Position numbers and translations under genes: made by a program
Notes under the pieces: generated by a model
The model's input: only the letters and a program-made list of their open reading frames with translations
The model's database searches: none
Told to the model about the DNA's origin: nothing
Shown: in pieces, positions 54,508 to 61,222 of the stretch
Position numbering within the stretch: position 1 is the stretch's first letter
Layout: each line of letters starts with the position of its first letter
NCBI RefSeq assembly: GCF_001425385.1
Contig: NZ_LMQO01000003.1
Location: 310,001-374,000 of the forward strand
Direction of reading: 5' to 3'
Length of the DNA stretch: 64,000 nucleotides
Origin: Sphingomonas sp. Leaf407
GTDB lineage: Bacteria; Pseudomonadota; Alphaproteobacteria; Sphingomonadales; Sphingomonadaceae

Positions 54508-54803
54508 AGCGTGACGTCCGCTCGCGCTGGCAGAAGGCGGTGCTGGTGTGCGCGAAATGCTCGAAGAAGCTCGACGCCGGTTTCGGCGATGACGGCAAGC
54601 CGCTGGCCAAGGCGCTGCGCCGGCACCTGAAGCTGAAGAACGGGCCGAAGGCGGCGGCGGGCGTGGTCGAGGTCAAGTGCCTCGACGTGTGTCCCAAGGG
54701 CGCGGTGGTCGTGGTCGACAGCGCGGCCCCGGGCGAATGGCTGCTGGTGCGGCCGGGCGACGACCTGGACACGGTAGCGGCGCGGCTGGGGATGGGGCGG
54801 TAG
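54504..54803 (+). CDS. (2Fe-2S) ferredoxin-like domain protein
   Basis: A 99-residue thioredoxin-fold ferredoxin. Four cysteines, C16 and C19 (VCAKCSKK), C59 and C63 (VKCLDVCPKGAVVVV), match the spacing of the [2Fe-2S] family related to the NuoE C-terminal domain. C-x-D-x-C-P is its hallmark. It probably transfers electrons, partner unknown. It is co-translated with the J-domain gene, hinting that the chaperone serves a related Fe-S or redox client. Confidence 0.83.
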   Translation: MKRDVRSRWQKAVLVCAKCSKKLDAGFGDDGKPLAKALRRHLKLKNGPKAAAGVVEVKCLDVCPKGAVVVVDSAAPGEWLLVRPGDDLDTVAARLGMGR

Positions 54804-54807
54804 GCGT

Positions 54808-55821
54808 TCAGTCGTCGAAGGGAAGCGGCAGGTCGGTGCCGCCGCCGACCCCGAACAGCGCCTGCACCGCTTCGTTGACGTCGATCTGGTCGCGACGTTC
54901 GCGTAAAGGACATTCGCCTTCGCGAGTCGCGGTGATCTGCCAGCGCGCGCCGGCCTGTCGTGCAGGGTTCCACCCCGGACCGCCGCCACGATCTACCCCG
55001 GTCTGCTCCATCTCCACCATATAGACCAATCGGATACGGCGTTCGTCATATTGCCCGGTCAGCGTGAGGCTGCTCGTCGAACTGCTGCTGGTCGCCAAGG
55101 CGCTGGGTGGCGGGCGGCTGTTGCTGCAACTGCGCCGGCCGTCGATCCGGCCGTTGCCGAACGCGAGCCTCATCCGGTTGCAATGGTCGCCCATCGGCAT
55201 CGGGCTGGTCTCGCTCGCCGCGCGGCGCAGCATCGCCTCGATCGCGCCCGAGGGGAGGCATTGGGTGAAGTTCATCGGCTGCGCACCGACTCCCCCACCG
55301 CCGAGCAACAGTGTGGCGCTGCGCCGGAAGCGCCACAGGCCGCCGCGCATCGTCGGGGTACTGCCGGTGACGACGATGTCGGGCTGTTCGCCGGTCACGA
55401 CGATGTCGGGACCGTCGGGCGCGCGAGGCGTCGGCGGTGGTGTGGCGGGCTGGCGTGCGCCGGGATCGGCGAGCATCGCCGCCTCCGCCGCATCGTCGAG
55501 CGAGTCGATACGGCCGGCGATGCAGGCCTTTGCCTCGTCGACTTCCCGGTGCCCCGATTTCACGCAGGCGCGCAGGATCGCGCACATGATGCGGTCGATC
55601 CGGTCGTCGCCGCTCGAAATATCGATGTCGCAGGTGCGGACCCAGCGTCCGTTCGTCGCATACCGGATGCGGACCTTGCGCAGCTTGCGGGCGATGACGA
55701 CGATGTCGGGGCCGTCGATCGCCGGTTCCTGCTGCGCCGGCTGCGGGGCATGGGCGGCGGGCGGGACAATGCCCATGCCGGCGGCGGCGAGCAGTCCGGT
55801 CCAGCGCAGTCCCACCAGCAT
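54808..55821 (-). CDS. Exported protein with repeated PDIVVTG motifs
   Basis: A 337-residue protein with a signal peptide-like N-terminus (LLAAAGMGIVPPAAHA). The mature part has three copies of a DxPDIVV-type motif (DGPDIVVIARK, DGPDIVVTG, QPDIVVTG) separated by Pro-rich linkers. The same D/E-IVVTG string is the TonB-box region of sphingomonad receptors. One Cys-rich domain (residues about 60-105) and a C-terminal domain resembling DUF3617 (CNRMRL...RSC...) follow. Function unknown; perhaps a periplasmic TonB-interacting or envelope protein. Convergent with the ferredoxin gene, 4 bp apart. Confidence 0.6.
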   Translation of the reverse strand: MLVGLRWTGLLAAAGMGIVPPAAHAPQPAQQEPAIDGPDIVVIARKLRKVRIRYATNGRWVRTCDIDISSGDDRIDRIMCAILRACVKSGHREVDEAKACIAGRIDSLDDAAEAAMLADPGARQPATPPPTPRAPDGPDIVVTGEQPDIVVTGSTPTMRGGLWRFRRSATLLLGGGGVGAQPMNFTQCLPSGAIEAMLRRAASETSPMPMGDHCNRMRLAFGNGRIDGRRSCSNSRPPPSALATSSSSTSSLTLTGQYDERRIRLVYMVEMEQTGVDRGGGPGWNPARQAGARWQITATREGECPLRERRDQIDVNEAVQALFGVGGGTDLPLPFDD

Positions 55822-55903
55822 CCACGCCTCCCGTCATGCCCGGTCGATCGCCGGAGTTCGCGGGGGCCAGCCTATGTCGGAAAAGCGCCGTCCGCCAGTG
55901 GGT

Positions 55904-56308
55904 TCAGGCGAGGCGACCGGCGGTTTCGCGGATGAGCGCGATCATGTTGGGAATGCCCTGCGTCCGGTTCGAGCTGAGCTGATTACGCAGGTCGAACGGG
56001 GCGAGGGCCGCGTCGACATCGGTGGCGAGGATCGCGGCGGGATCGCGGTCCTGCACCGTCGTCAGGACCAGCGCGATGATCCCCTTGGTGATCGCGGCGT
56101 TGCTGTCGGCGAGGAAGTGGAGCGTGCCGTCGTCCCGCGTCTGCGGATAGACCCAGACCGAGGCCGAACAGCCCCGCACCAGCGTCGCGTCGGTCTTGAG
56201 CGCGTCGGGCATCGGTTCCAACTGGCGGCCCAGATCGATCAGGAGCCGGTAGCGGTCGTCGCCGTCGAGAAAGTCATAGTCGTCGCGGATGTCGTCGATG
56301 CTCTGCAT
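55904..56308 (-). CDS. sufE: Cysteine desulfuration protein SufE
   Basis: A 134-residue SufE-fold protein that takes persulfide sulfur from SufS for Fe-S assembly. The active Cys is at residue 47 in LVRGCSASVWVYP; the N-terminal YDFLDGDDRYRLLIDLGRQLEPMP and C-terminal NQLSSNRTQGIPNMI blocks are typical. It lies 24 bp behind the last accessory Psp gene on the same strand, so it may be transcribed from the Psp promoter, though its own promoter is possible. No other suf gene is in the window. Confidence 0.92.
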   Translation of the reverse strand: MQSIDDIRDDYDFLDGDDRYRLLIDLGRQLEPMPDALKTDATLVRGCSASVWVYPQTRDDGTLHFLADSNAAITKGIIALVLTTVQDRDPAAILATDVDAALAPFDLRNQLSSNRTQGIPNMIALIRETAGRLA

Positions 56309-56332
56309 GGACGCCGCTATACCCGCTGCGCC

Positions 56333-56572
56333 CTACAGTTCCACCCCGGCGGCGATCGCTTCCAGCTTGCGGATGCGTTCCTTCAGGTCGGCGATCTCGA
56401 TCCGGGTGCCGGCGTTGGGCACCGGGGCGCTGAACGGCTTGTCGCCCAGGCGCTGCTGCTGGAGCGAGAGCCAGCCGCGCCAGCCCGAGAGCATCGTGAC
56501 CGAAACGATGGCGACCGCGCCGAGCGAGGTGAGGGCGAGCGCCAGGAGGAAGGTGGGGTTCATGGGGATCAC
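56333..56572 (-). CDS. Small membrane/coiled-coil protein in the Psp operon (1)
   Basis: A 79-residue protein with one membrane helix (PTFLLALALTSLGAVAIVSVTML, about residues 6-28) and a short C-terminal heptad region IEIADLKERIRKLEAI. The layout is PspB-like, but the T-D-x-E-I-D tail motif of its neighbours is missing. It is 12 bp behind the preceding gene. Function unknown. Confidence 0.7.
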   Translation of the reverse strand: MIPMNPTFLLALALTSLGAVAIVSVTMLSGWRGWLSLQQQRLGDKPFSAPVPNAGTRIEIADLKERIRKLEAIAAGVEL

Positions 56573-56584
56573 GCTCCCTTGGGA

Positions 56585-56848
56585 TCAGTTGAGGGGTTTG
56601 TCGCGCAGTCGGTCGATCTCGTCGGAGAGATCGACGCCGCGGTCGGTGATGATGCGTTCGAGGACGCGGACCCGCTGTTCGAGGCGTTCGGTCTGCGCGG
56701 CATATTGCGCGGCCTTTTCGGCAAGCGCGTTGGCTTCCACGGTCAGGCGGCGTTCGCGGTGTTCCAGCCATGGCTTGAACACCAGATTGGCGAGGATGGC
56801 GATGATCGGGATCGATACGCCGAGCAGCGGAATGAGAAGCGGACTCAT
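56585..56848 (-). CDS. PspB-like membrane/coiled-coil protein in the Psp operon (2)
   Basis: An 87-residue protein: N-terminal membrane helix LLIPLLGVSIPIIAILANLVF, a basic stretch EHRERRL, and a long coiled coil ending QTERLEQRVRVLERIITDRG and DEIDRLRDK. The order of elements is that of PspB. The tail shares E-R-I-x-T-D and E-I-D-x-L-R with other proteins of this operon. The gap to the upstream gene is 11 bp. Confidence 0.75.
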   Translation of the reverse strand: MSPLLIPLLGVSIPIIAILANLVFKPWLEHRERRLTVEANALAEKAAQYAAQTERLEQRVRVLERIITDRGVDLSDEIDRLRDKPLN

Positions 56849-56859
56849 CGACGTTCCTT

Positions 56860-57171
56860 TCAGTTCGCGCGGCCGCGCAGTTGTTCGATCTCACGGTCCA
56901 GCGAATGCGCGCCGTCGGTCACGATCCGCTCGACATTGGCGAGCCGGTCCTTGATCGAGCCGAGTTCGGCCTTCAATTGCGCGTTTTCCTGGCTGAGCAG
57001 GCGGACCCGTTCGACCGTCTGCGCGTCGGCTCCCTTGGGATAGACCGCCTGGCCCCATGCCCCGTCAAGGGGGTAGCCGTTCTTGACGCGCAGCCAGGTG
57101 GTGAAGATCCAGCCGCCGATCGCGGCGAGGCCGATGACGGTGGCGATGACGATCAGCGTGGAGGGGGGCAT
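56860..57171 (-). CDS. Membrane/coiled-coil protein in the Psp operon (3)
   Basis: A 103-residue protein: membrane helix LIVIATVIGLAAIGGWIFTTWL, then RVKNGYPLDGAWGQ, a heptad region VRLLSQENAQLKAELGSI, and the tail VERIVTDGAHSLDREIEQLRG. The R-x-K-x-G-Y-P-L-D motif directly after the helix is shared with the next gene (57192-57494), so the two are probably paralogues. Function unknown. Confidence 0.75.
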   Translation of the reverse strand: MPPSTLIVIATVIGLAAIGGWIFTTWLRVKNGYPLDGAWGQAVYPKGADAQTVERVRLLSQENAQLKAELGSIKDRLANVERIVTDGAHSLDREIEQLRGRAN

Positions 57172-57191
57172 GGTCGAAACTCCTGTTCGGT

Positions 57192-57494
57192 TCAGTGCAG
57201 CGCGTCGATTTCGCGGGCGGTGCGGACGGCGGGGTCGGTGGCGATGCGTTCGAGGACGGCGATGCGTTCTTCGAGGCGCAGGACCTTGCCCTGCAACTGC
57301 TCGTTCTGCTGCGCCATCAGCAGCGCCTGCCGTTCGACGGCGATCCGGTCGCGGTTGCGGTGACGCTTGCCCTTGCCTTCATACTCGTCGTCCAGCGGAT
57401 AGCCGTGCTTCGCGCGGATCGCCGTCTTCACGATGCCCGCCGCCATGACGATCGCGATGATCGCCAGCACGAACCCCGGTCCACCCCAACCCAT
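57192..57494 (-). CDS. Membrane/coiled-coil protein in the Psp operon (4)
   Basis: A 100-residue protein: membrane helix FVLAIIAIVMAAGIVKTAI, the motif RAKHGYPLDDEY, a basic patch GKGKRHRNRDR, a coiled coil LMAQQNEQLQGKVLRLEERI, and the tail LERIATDPAVRTAREIDALH. It lies 38 bp behind pspC. Paralogue of the neighbour at 56860 by layout and motifs. Confidence 0.75.
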   Translation of the reverse strand: MGWGGPGFVLAIIAIVMAAGIVKTAIRAKHGYPLDDEYEGKGKRHRNRDRIAVERQALLMAQQNEQLQGKVLRLEERIAVLERIATDPAVRTAREIDALH

Positions 57495-57532
57495 CGTCTT
57501 ACTCCCTCATTCGCGCCCCGGCGGGGACCGGA

Positions 57533-57913
57533 TCAGCGCAGGCTGTCGATCTCGTCCGCCAGACGGGTGTTGCGGCTGGTATAATACATTTCAATATCGG
57601 CGAGGCGACGGTCGATGTCGCGGAAGGTCGAGCGCATTTCCGATGCGGTGCGCGTCGGGTTCGACCGTACGCCCTGCCAGAATTTCTCGTCCTCATGGCT
57701 GTCGTAGAGGCCGTAGGGCTTCTTCTGCGCCATCCAGGCGATCATGAAATAGGCGATGACCGTCCAGGGGAAGCCGCCGGCCAGCGTCAGCAGCACCGTG
57801 CCGATGCGGATCCACATGACCTCGACGCCGGTATAGTCGGCGATGCCGGCGCACACGCCCGACATCTTGCCATTCGCCTTGTCGACATAGAATTTCGTGC
57901 GTGCGCCGGACAT
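57533..57913 (-). CDS. pspC: Phage shock protein C
   Basis: A 126-residue inner-membrane protein with the PspC domain: KFYVDKANGKMSGVCAGIADYTGVEVMWIRIGTVLLTLAGG and a second hydrophobic segment PWTVIAYFMIAWMA, followed by a cytoplasmic helical tail. In E. coli PspC senses envelope stress and with PspB draws PspA off PspF. The tail here is longer and ends IEMYYTSRNTRLADEIDSLR, related to the tails of the small accessory proteins. The start overlaps the pspB stop by one base. Confidence 0.92.
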   Translation of the reverse strand: MSGARTKFYVDKANGKMSGVCAGIADYTGVEVMWIRIGTVLLTLAGGFPWTVIAYFMIAWMAQKKPYGLYDSHEDEKFWQGVRSNPTRTASEMRSTFRDIDRRLADIEMYYTSRNTRLADEIDSLR

Positions 57914-58197
57914 CAGTCCCTCCGTGAATAATCGTGGTTGCGGAAATCATTTTCCGGGAAGTCCCGGCGTGGTGCCGAGGGGCGGAAGTCCGGGTTGTCG
58001 GCGGCGATGATCCGCTCGATCGTCTGGAGCCGCTCCTCGAGCCGCCGGGCGGTGAGGTGCATGTCGTCGAGCAGCCGTTCGTCCTCGTTCGTCAGCGTCG
58101 GCGACTGTTTCCACTTGGTGATATAGTGGAGGATCAGCCACGGCAGCCCGATGAACAGGACGCTGATGACGACCGCCACGGTCAGGAATTCGCCCAT
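57913..58197 (-). CDS. pspB: Phage shock protein B
   Basis: A 94-residue protein with an N-terminal membrane helix (FLTVAVVISVLFIGLPWLILHY), the PspB-type basic turn, and a coiled coil (DERLLDDMHLTARRLEERLQTIERII), then a polar tail rich in Arg, Asp and Pro. It partners PspC in stress sensing. It begins 5 bp after pspA. Confidence 0.9.
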   Translation of the reverse strand: MGEFLTVAVVISVLFIGLPWLILHYITKWKQSPTLTNEDERLLDDMHLTARRLEERLQTIERIIAADNPDFRPSAPRRDFPENDFRNHDYSRRD

Positions 58198-58202
58198 CGC
58201 GC

Positions 58203-58871
58203 TCAGCCCTCCCGGTTGAGGCGGGCCTTCAGCGCGGCCAGCTCGGCATCGATCTTGTCGGACGAGCGCAGCTCGGCGATCTCTTCCTCAAGGCTCTTGG
58301 GCGCCTGGCCCATGCCGGCGGCATCGGCGCGACCTTCGGCCAGATCGGCGCGGCGTTCCAGCACGTCGAAGCGGCTGAAGGCGTCGGCCGTCTTGCTGCC
58401 GGCATACATCTCGCGCAGCTTGGTGCGGTTGTTGGCGGTTTCCATCCGGGTCTGGATGGCGCTCTGCCGGGTCCGTGCCTCGCGCAGCTTGCTCTGCAGC
58501 TTGGCGATGTCGACTTCCGAGGCGCGCAGCGCATCGTCGAGCACGACGATCTCGCTGTTGAGCTGTTCGGCCATGTCGACCGCCTTCTGCCGTTCGACGA
58601 GCGCGGCCTTGGCCAGATCCTCGCGATCCTTGCTCAGCGCCAGCTCGGCCTTTTCGGTCCAGCTTTCCTGAAGCTTGTCGAGCTTGCCGATATGGCGGCG
58701 CATTTCCTTCTGGTCGGCGATGGTGCGCGCGGCGGACGCGCGGACCTCGACCAGCGTCTCCTCCATTTCGAGGATAATCATGCGGATCATCTTCGCGGGG
58801 TCTTCGGCCTTGTCGAGCAGGTCGGTGACGTTGGCGGCGATGATGTCACGGGTGCGGGAAAAGATACCCAT
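58203..58871 (-). CDS. pspA: Phage shock protein A (IM30/Vipp1 family)
   Basis: A 222-residue, almost entirely coiled-coil ESCRT-III-like protein: GIFSRTRDIIAANVTDLLDKAEDPAKMIRMIILEMEETLVEVRASAARTIADQKE is the classical N-terminus with the amphipathic membrane helix. PspA inhibits PspF in unstressed cells and coats damaged inner membrane under stress. The ATG at 58871 follows AGGAGT. It is the first classical psp gene after the sigma-54 promoter, behind a 46-codon leader ORF. Confidence 0.96.
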   Translation of the reverse strand: MGIFSRTRDIIAANVTDLLDKAEDPAKMIRMIILEMEETLVEVRASAARTIADQKEMRRHIGKLDKLQESWTEKAELALSKDREDLAKAALVERQKAVDMAEQLNSEIVVLDDALRASEVDIAKLQSKLREARTRQSAIQTRMETANNRTKLREMYAGSKTADAFSRFDVLERRADLAEGRADAAGMGQAPKSLEEEIAELRSSDKIDAELAALKARLNREG

Positions 58872-58936
58872 CGGTTACTCCTGAAGGAATTGGGTGGCCG
58901 GAGCGGAACGGGGCAGAACCGCCCCGGCCTGCCGCG

Positions 58937-59077
58937 TCACGCCATGGGCGCTGCGGCAAGGGTGAAGGCGAACGGACCGGAAGCGGTCGTCAGCCCAAGG
59001 GCGAACAGGCTGACCACGATCGCACCGGCCATGCTGGCGAGCGACTGGGAAAGCGAGATGTTCGAGAGGTTGCGCAT
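58937..59077 (-). CDS. 46-residue hydrophobic ORF at the head of the Psp operon
   Basis: ATG at 59077 with GGGAGA about 10 bases before it opens a 46-codon frame: a short polar N-terminus (RNLSNISLSQSLAS), one hydrophobic helix (MAGAIVVSLFALGLTTA), and an Ala/Pro-rich end. It lies about 50 nt downstream of the predicted sigma-54 start and 65 bp before pspA, so any pspA transcript from that promoter carries it. No family recognised. It could be a stress-induced membrane peptide or a leader peptide. Confidence 0.6.
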   Translation of the reverse strand: MRNLSNISLSQSLASMAGAIVVSLFALGLTTASGPFAFTLAAAPMA

Positions 59078-59137
59078 TGGGGGGTCTCCCTGAAACCTTT
59101 GTGTCGTGGCGCCCTGTGTCGGGCTTGTAAATTGCCT

Positions 59138-59153
59138 TGCAGGAGCCGTGCCA
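59138..59153 (-). promoter_or_regulatory. Sigma-54 promoter of the Psp operon
   Basis: The minus-strand sequence TGGCACGGCTCCTGCA matches the RpoN consensus TGGCAC-N5-TTGCW with one change (C for the first T) and exact GG-to-GC spacing. Transcription would begin near 59127. The divergent neighbour is the sigma-54 activator pspF, which fits the E. coli arrangement. Confidence 0.8.
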
Positions 59154-59254
59154 GTTTCAAAAATGGCAGTTTTGCGTCGGTTCTGGTCGCGGTGGATACG
59201 AGTGCGAAATGACGACTTGCGAATTGTTGGGAAATTACGCCACACATCCGCCCC

Positions 59255-60277
59255 ATGGAACGTGCATCCCAGGTCGTCGGCCAGTCCGGCCCGTTTCTCG
59301 ACGCGCTGGAGCGCGCCAGCCGTGCCGCCGCGCTCGATCGCCCGGTGCTGGTGATCGGCGAGCGCGGCACCGGCAAGGAACTGGTCGCCGAGCGGCTCCA
59401 CCGCCTGTCAGGGCGGTGGGACCAGCCGCTGGTGGTGATGAACTGCGCCGCGCTGCCCGAAACGCTGATCGAGGCCGAACTGTTCGGGCATGAGGCGGGC
59501 GCGTTCACTGGTGCGACCAAGGCGCGCACCGGCCGGTTCGAGGAGGCCGATGGCGGTACGCTGTTCCTCGACGAACTGGGGACGCTGTCGATGGGGGCGC
59601 AGGAGCGGTTGTTGCGCGCGGTGGAATATGGCGAGGTGACGCGGATCGGATCGTCGCGGCCGATCCGGGTCGACGTGCGGATCGTGGCGGCGACCAACGA
59701 GCATTTGCCCGACCGGGTCGACAGCGGCACGTTCCGCGCCGATCTGCTCGACCGGTTGAGTTTCGAAGTGGTGACGCTGCCGCCGCTTCGCGCGCGGCCG
59801 GGCGACATCATGGTGTTGGCCGATTTCTTCGGGCGGCGGATGGCCGCCGAGATCGGGCGCGACGAATGGCCGGGGTTCGGCCCCAATGCGGTCGACCAGT
59901 TGATGGAGCATCGCTGGCCGGGAAATGTTCGCGAACTGCGCAATGCGGTCGAACGCTCGGTCTATCGCTGGGAACGGCCGGGGCCGATCGACCTGTGCGA
60001 GATCGATCCGTTCGCCTCGCCCTATCGCCCGCGCGGGGGGCCGGCGGCGACGCCTGCCGCCGTGGCGCCGGGCGCGGTGGCGGCGGAACCGGCCGAGCGC
60101 GACAATCCGGGCGACGACTTCAAGACGCGGGTCAACCGGTTCGAACGGCAGTTGCTGACCCGCGCGATGGCCGAGGCCCGCTATAACCAGCGGACGTGTG
60201 CCGATGCGCTGGGGCTGACCTATGACCAGTTGCGCCATGCGCTGAAACGCCATGGATTATTGGGGCAGGGGGGATAA
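59255..60277 (+). CDS. pspF: Sigma-54-dependent activator PspF
   Basis: A 340-residue AAA+ enhancer-binding protein without a receiver domain. It has Walker A GERGTGKELVAERLH, the sigma-54-contacting loop AGAFTGATKARTGRFEEADGG, Walker B GTLFLDEL, the R-finger region RADLLDRLSFEVVTLPPLRARPGD, and WPGNVRELRNAVERS. A Fis-type DNA-binding helix YNQRTCADALGLTYDQLRHALKRHGL ends it. The absence of an N-terminal domain and the divergent pspA operon identify it as PspF. Confidence 0.95.
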   Translation: MERASQVVGQSGPFLDALERASRAAALDRPVLVIGERGTGKELVAERLHRLSGRWDQPLVVMNCAALPETLIEAELFGHEAGAFTGATKARTGRFEEADGGTLFLDELGTLSMGAQERLLRAVEYGEVTRIGSSRPIRVDVRIVAATNEHLPDRVDSGTFRADLLDRLSFEVVTLPPLRARPGDIMVLADFFGRRMAAEIGRDEWPGFGPNAVDQLMEHRWPGNVRELRNAVERSVYRWERPGPIDLCEIDPFASPYRPRGGPAATPAAVAPGAVAAEPAERDNPGDDFKTRVNRFERQLLTRAMAEARYNQRTCADALGLTYDQLRHALKRHGLLGQGG

Positions 60278-60392
60278 GGGGCGGTTGCGTCTCGGCTCGC
60301 CGCTCCTAGATGTTGCCCGGACGTAACGACCGGAGCCAAGCCGTTCGAGCGGCGTTCGGTTGCTCGACGTTTTGTGCCCACAGGAGGACCCG

Positions 60393-61004
60393 ATGGCATT
60401 CACCCTTCCCCCGCTGCCCTATGCCTATGACGCGCTGGAGCCGACGATCGACAAGGAGACGATGACGCTCCACCACGACAAGCATCATCAGGCCTATACC
60501 GACAAGCTGAACGAAGCGGTGTCGGAGGATGCGAGCCTCGAGGGCAAGTCGATCGAGGAACTGCTGGCGAATGTCGGCAGCGGGTCGGCCAAGCTGCGCA
60601 ACAACGGCGGCGGCTATTGGAACCACATCTTCTTCTGGGAAACCATGAAGGGTGGCGGCTCGCAGCCGTCGGGCGCGCTCAAGGACGCGATCGACGACCA
60701 GTTCGGCGGGGTCGACGCGCTGAAGGAACAGTTCAACGCGGCGGGCGTGAACCAGTTCGGGTCGGGCTGGGCATGGCTGATCGTGGGAGCGGACGGCAAG
60801 CTCGCCATCACCTCGACGCCGAACCAGGACAATCCGCTGATGGACGTCGCGGCGGTGAAGGGCACGCCGATCCTCGCCAACGACGTGTGGGAGCATGCCT
60901 ATTACGTCACCTATCGCAATGCGCGTCCGGCGTATCTCAAGGCGTGGTGGGACGTGGTCGACTGGGACAAGGTCGGCGAGCGGTATGACGCCGCGGTGAA
61001 GTGA
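60393..61004 (+). CDS. sod: Superoxide dismutase, Fe/Mn family
   Basis: A 203-residue Fe/Mn superoxide dismutase. Metal ligands lie in TLHHDKHHQAY, NHIFFWETM, and DVWEHAYYVTYRNARPAYLKAWWDVV (Asp and His). Two diagnostic positions look Mn-type: NNGGGYWNH rather than the Fe-type AAQVWNH, and STPNQDNPLM with Gln rather than the Fe-type SNAGTPL. A manganese or cambialistic enzyme is therefore likelier than strictly Fe. ATG 60393 follows AGGAGG. It is monocistronic with its own terminator. Confidence 0.92.
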   Translation: MAFTLPPLPYAYDALEPTIDKETMTLHHDKHHQAYTDKLNEAVSEDASLEGKSIEELLANVGSGSAKLRNNGGGYWNHIFFWETMKGGGSQPSGALKDAIDDQFGGVDALKEQFNAAGVNQFGSGWAWLIVGADGKLAITSTPNQDNPLMDVAAVKGTPILANDVWEHAYYVTYRNARPAYLKAWWDVVDWDKVGERYDAAVK

Positions 61005-61012
61005 TTGTAAGC

Positions 61013-61036
61013 CCTCTCCCCTTGAGGGGAGAGGGT
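61013..61036. repeat. CCCTCTCCCC palindrome after sod
   Basis: CCCTCTCCCC and GGGGAGAGGG form a perfect 10-bp stem with a TTGA loop, 8 bases after the sod stop. It resembles family 3 units and lies directly before the terminator. Confidence 0.6.
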
Positions 61037-61044
61037 TGGGAGAG

Positions 61045-61073
61045 GGGGCTGTCCGCTGGGGCGGCCCCTTTTC
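61045..61073 (+). terminator. Rho-independent terminator of sod
   Basis: GGGGCTGTCC and GGGCGGCCCC pair over 10 bp (two G-U) around a GCTG loop and are followed by TTTTCT. It lies 41 bases after the sod stop. Confidence 0.75.
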
Positions 61074-61098
61074 TCCATGCGCTATGCCCGCCACCATC

Positions 61099-61193
61099 GT
61101 CATTCCGGCGAAGGCCGGAATCCATGGACGCGGGCGGATTCCACAAAGCCGCTACCACCCGACACAATGGATCCCGGCCTTCGCCGGGATGAC
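61099..61193. repeat. CCGGCGAAGGCCGG palindrome pair (family 2 variant)
   Basis: GTCATTCCGGCGAAGGCCGG on the left faces ATCCCGGCCTTCGCCGGGATGAC on the right across 95 bp, with AATCCATGG and CAATGG inside. The organisation equals that of the elements at 26322 and 46408, with a CGAAGG instead of GCAGGC core. It separates sod from the convergent yciB. Confidence 0.75.
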
Positions 61194-61222
61194 GAGTGGC
61201 GGGCCGATGTTTCGCTCCAACG

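Noticed and set aside
55064..57043. 659-codon plus-strand frame over the accessory Psp genes
   Set aside because: Antisense shadow; the minus strand holds tightly spaced genes with membrane helices and shared motifs.
59164..59176. TGGCAG...TTTTGC on the plus strand before pspF as a second sigma-54 promoter
   Set aside because: GG-to-GC spacing is about 9 bases instead of the required 11-12, so RpoN would not bind it properly.
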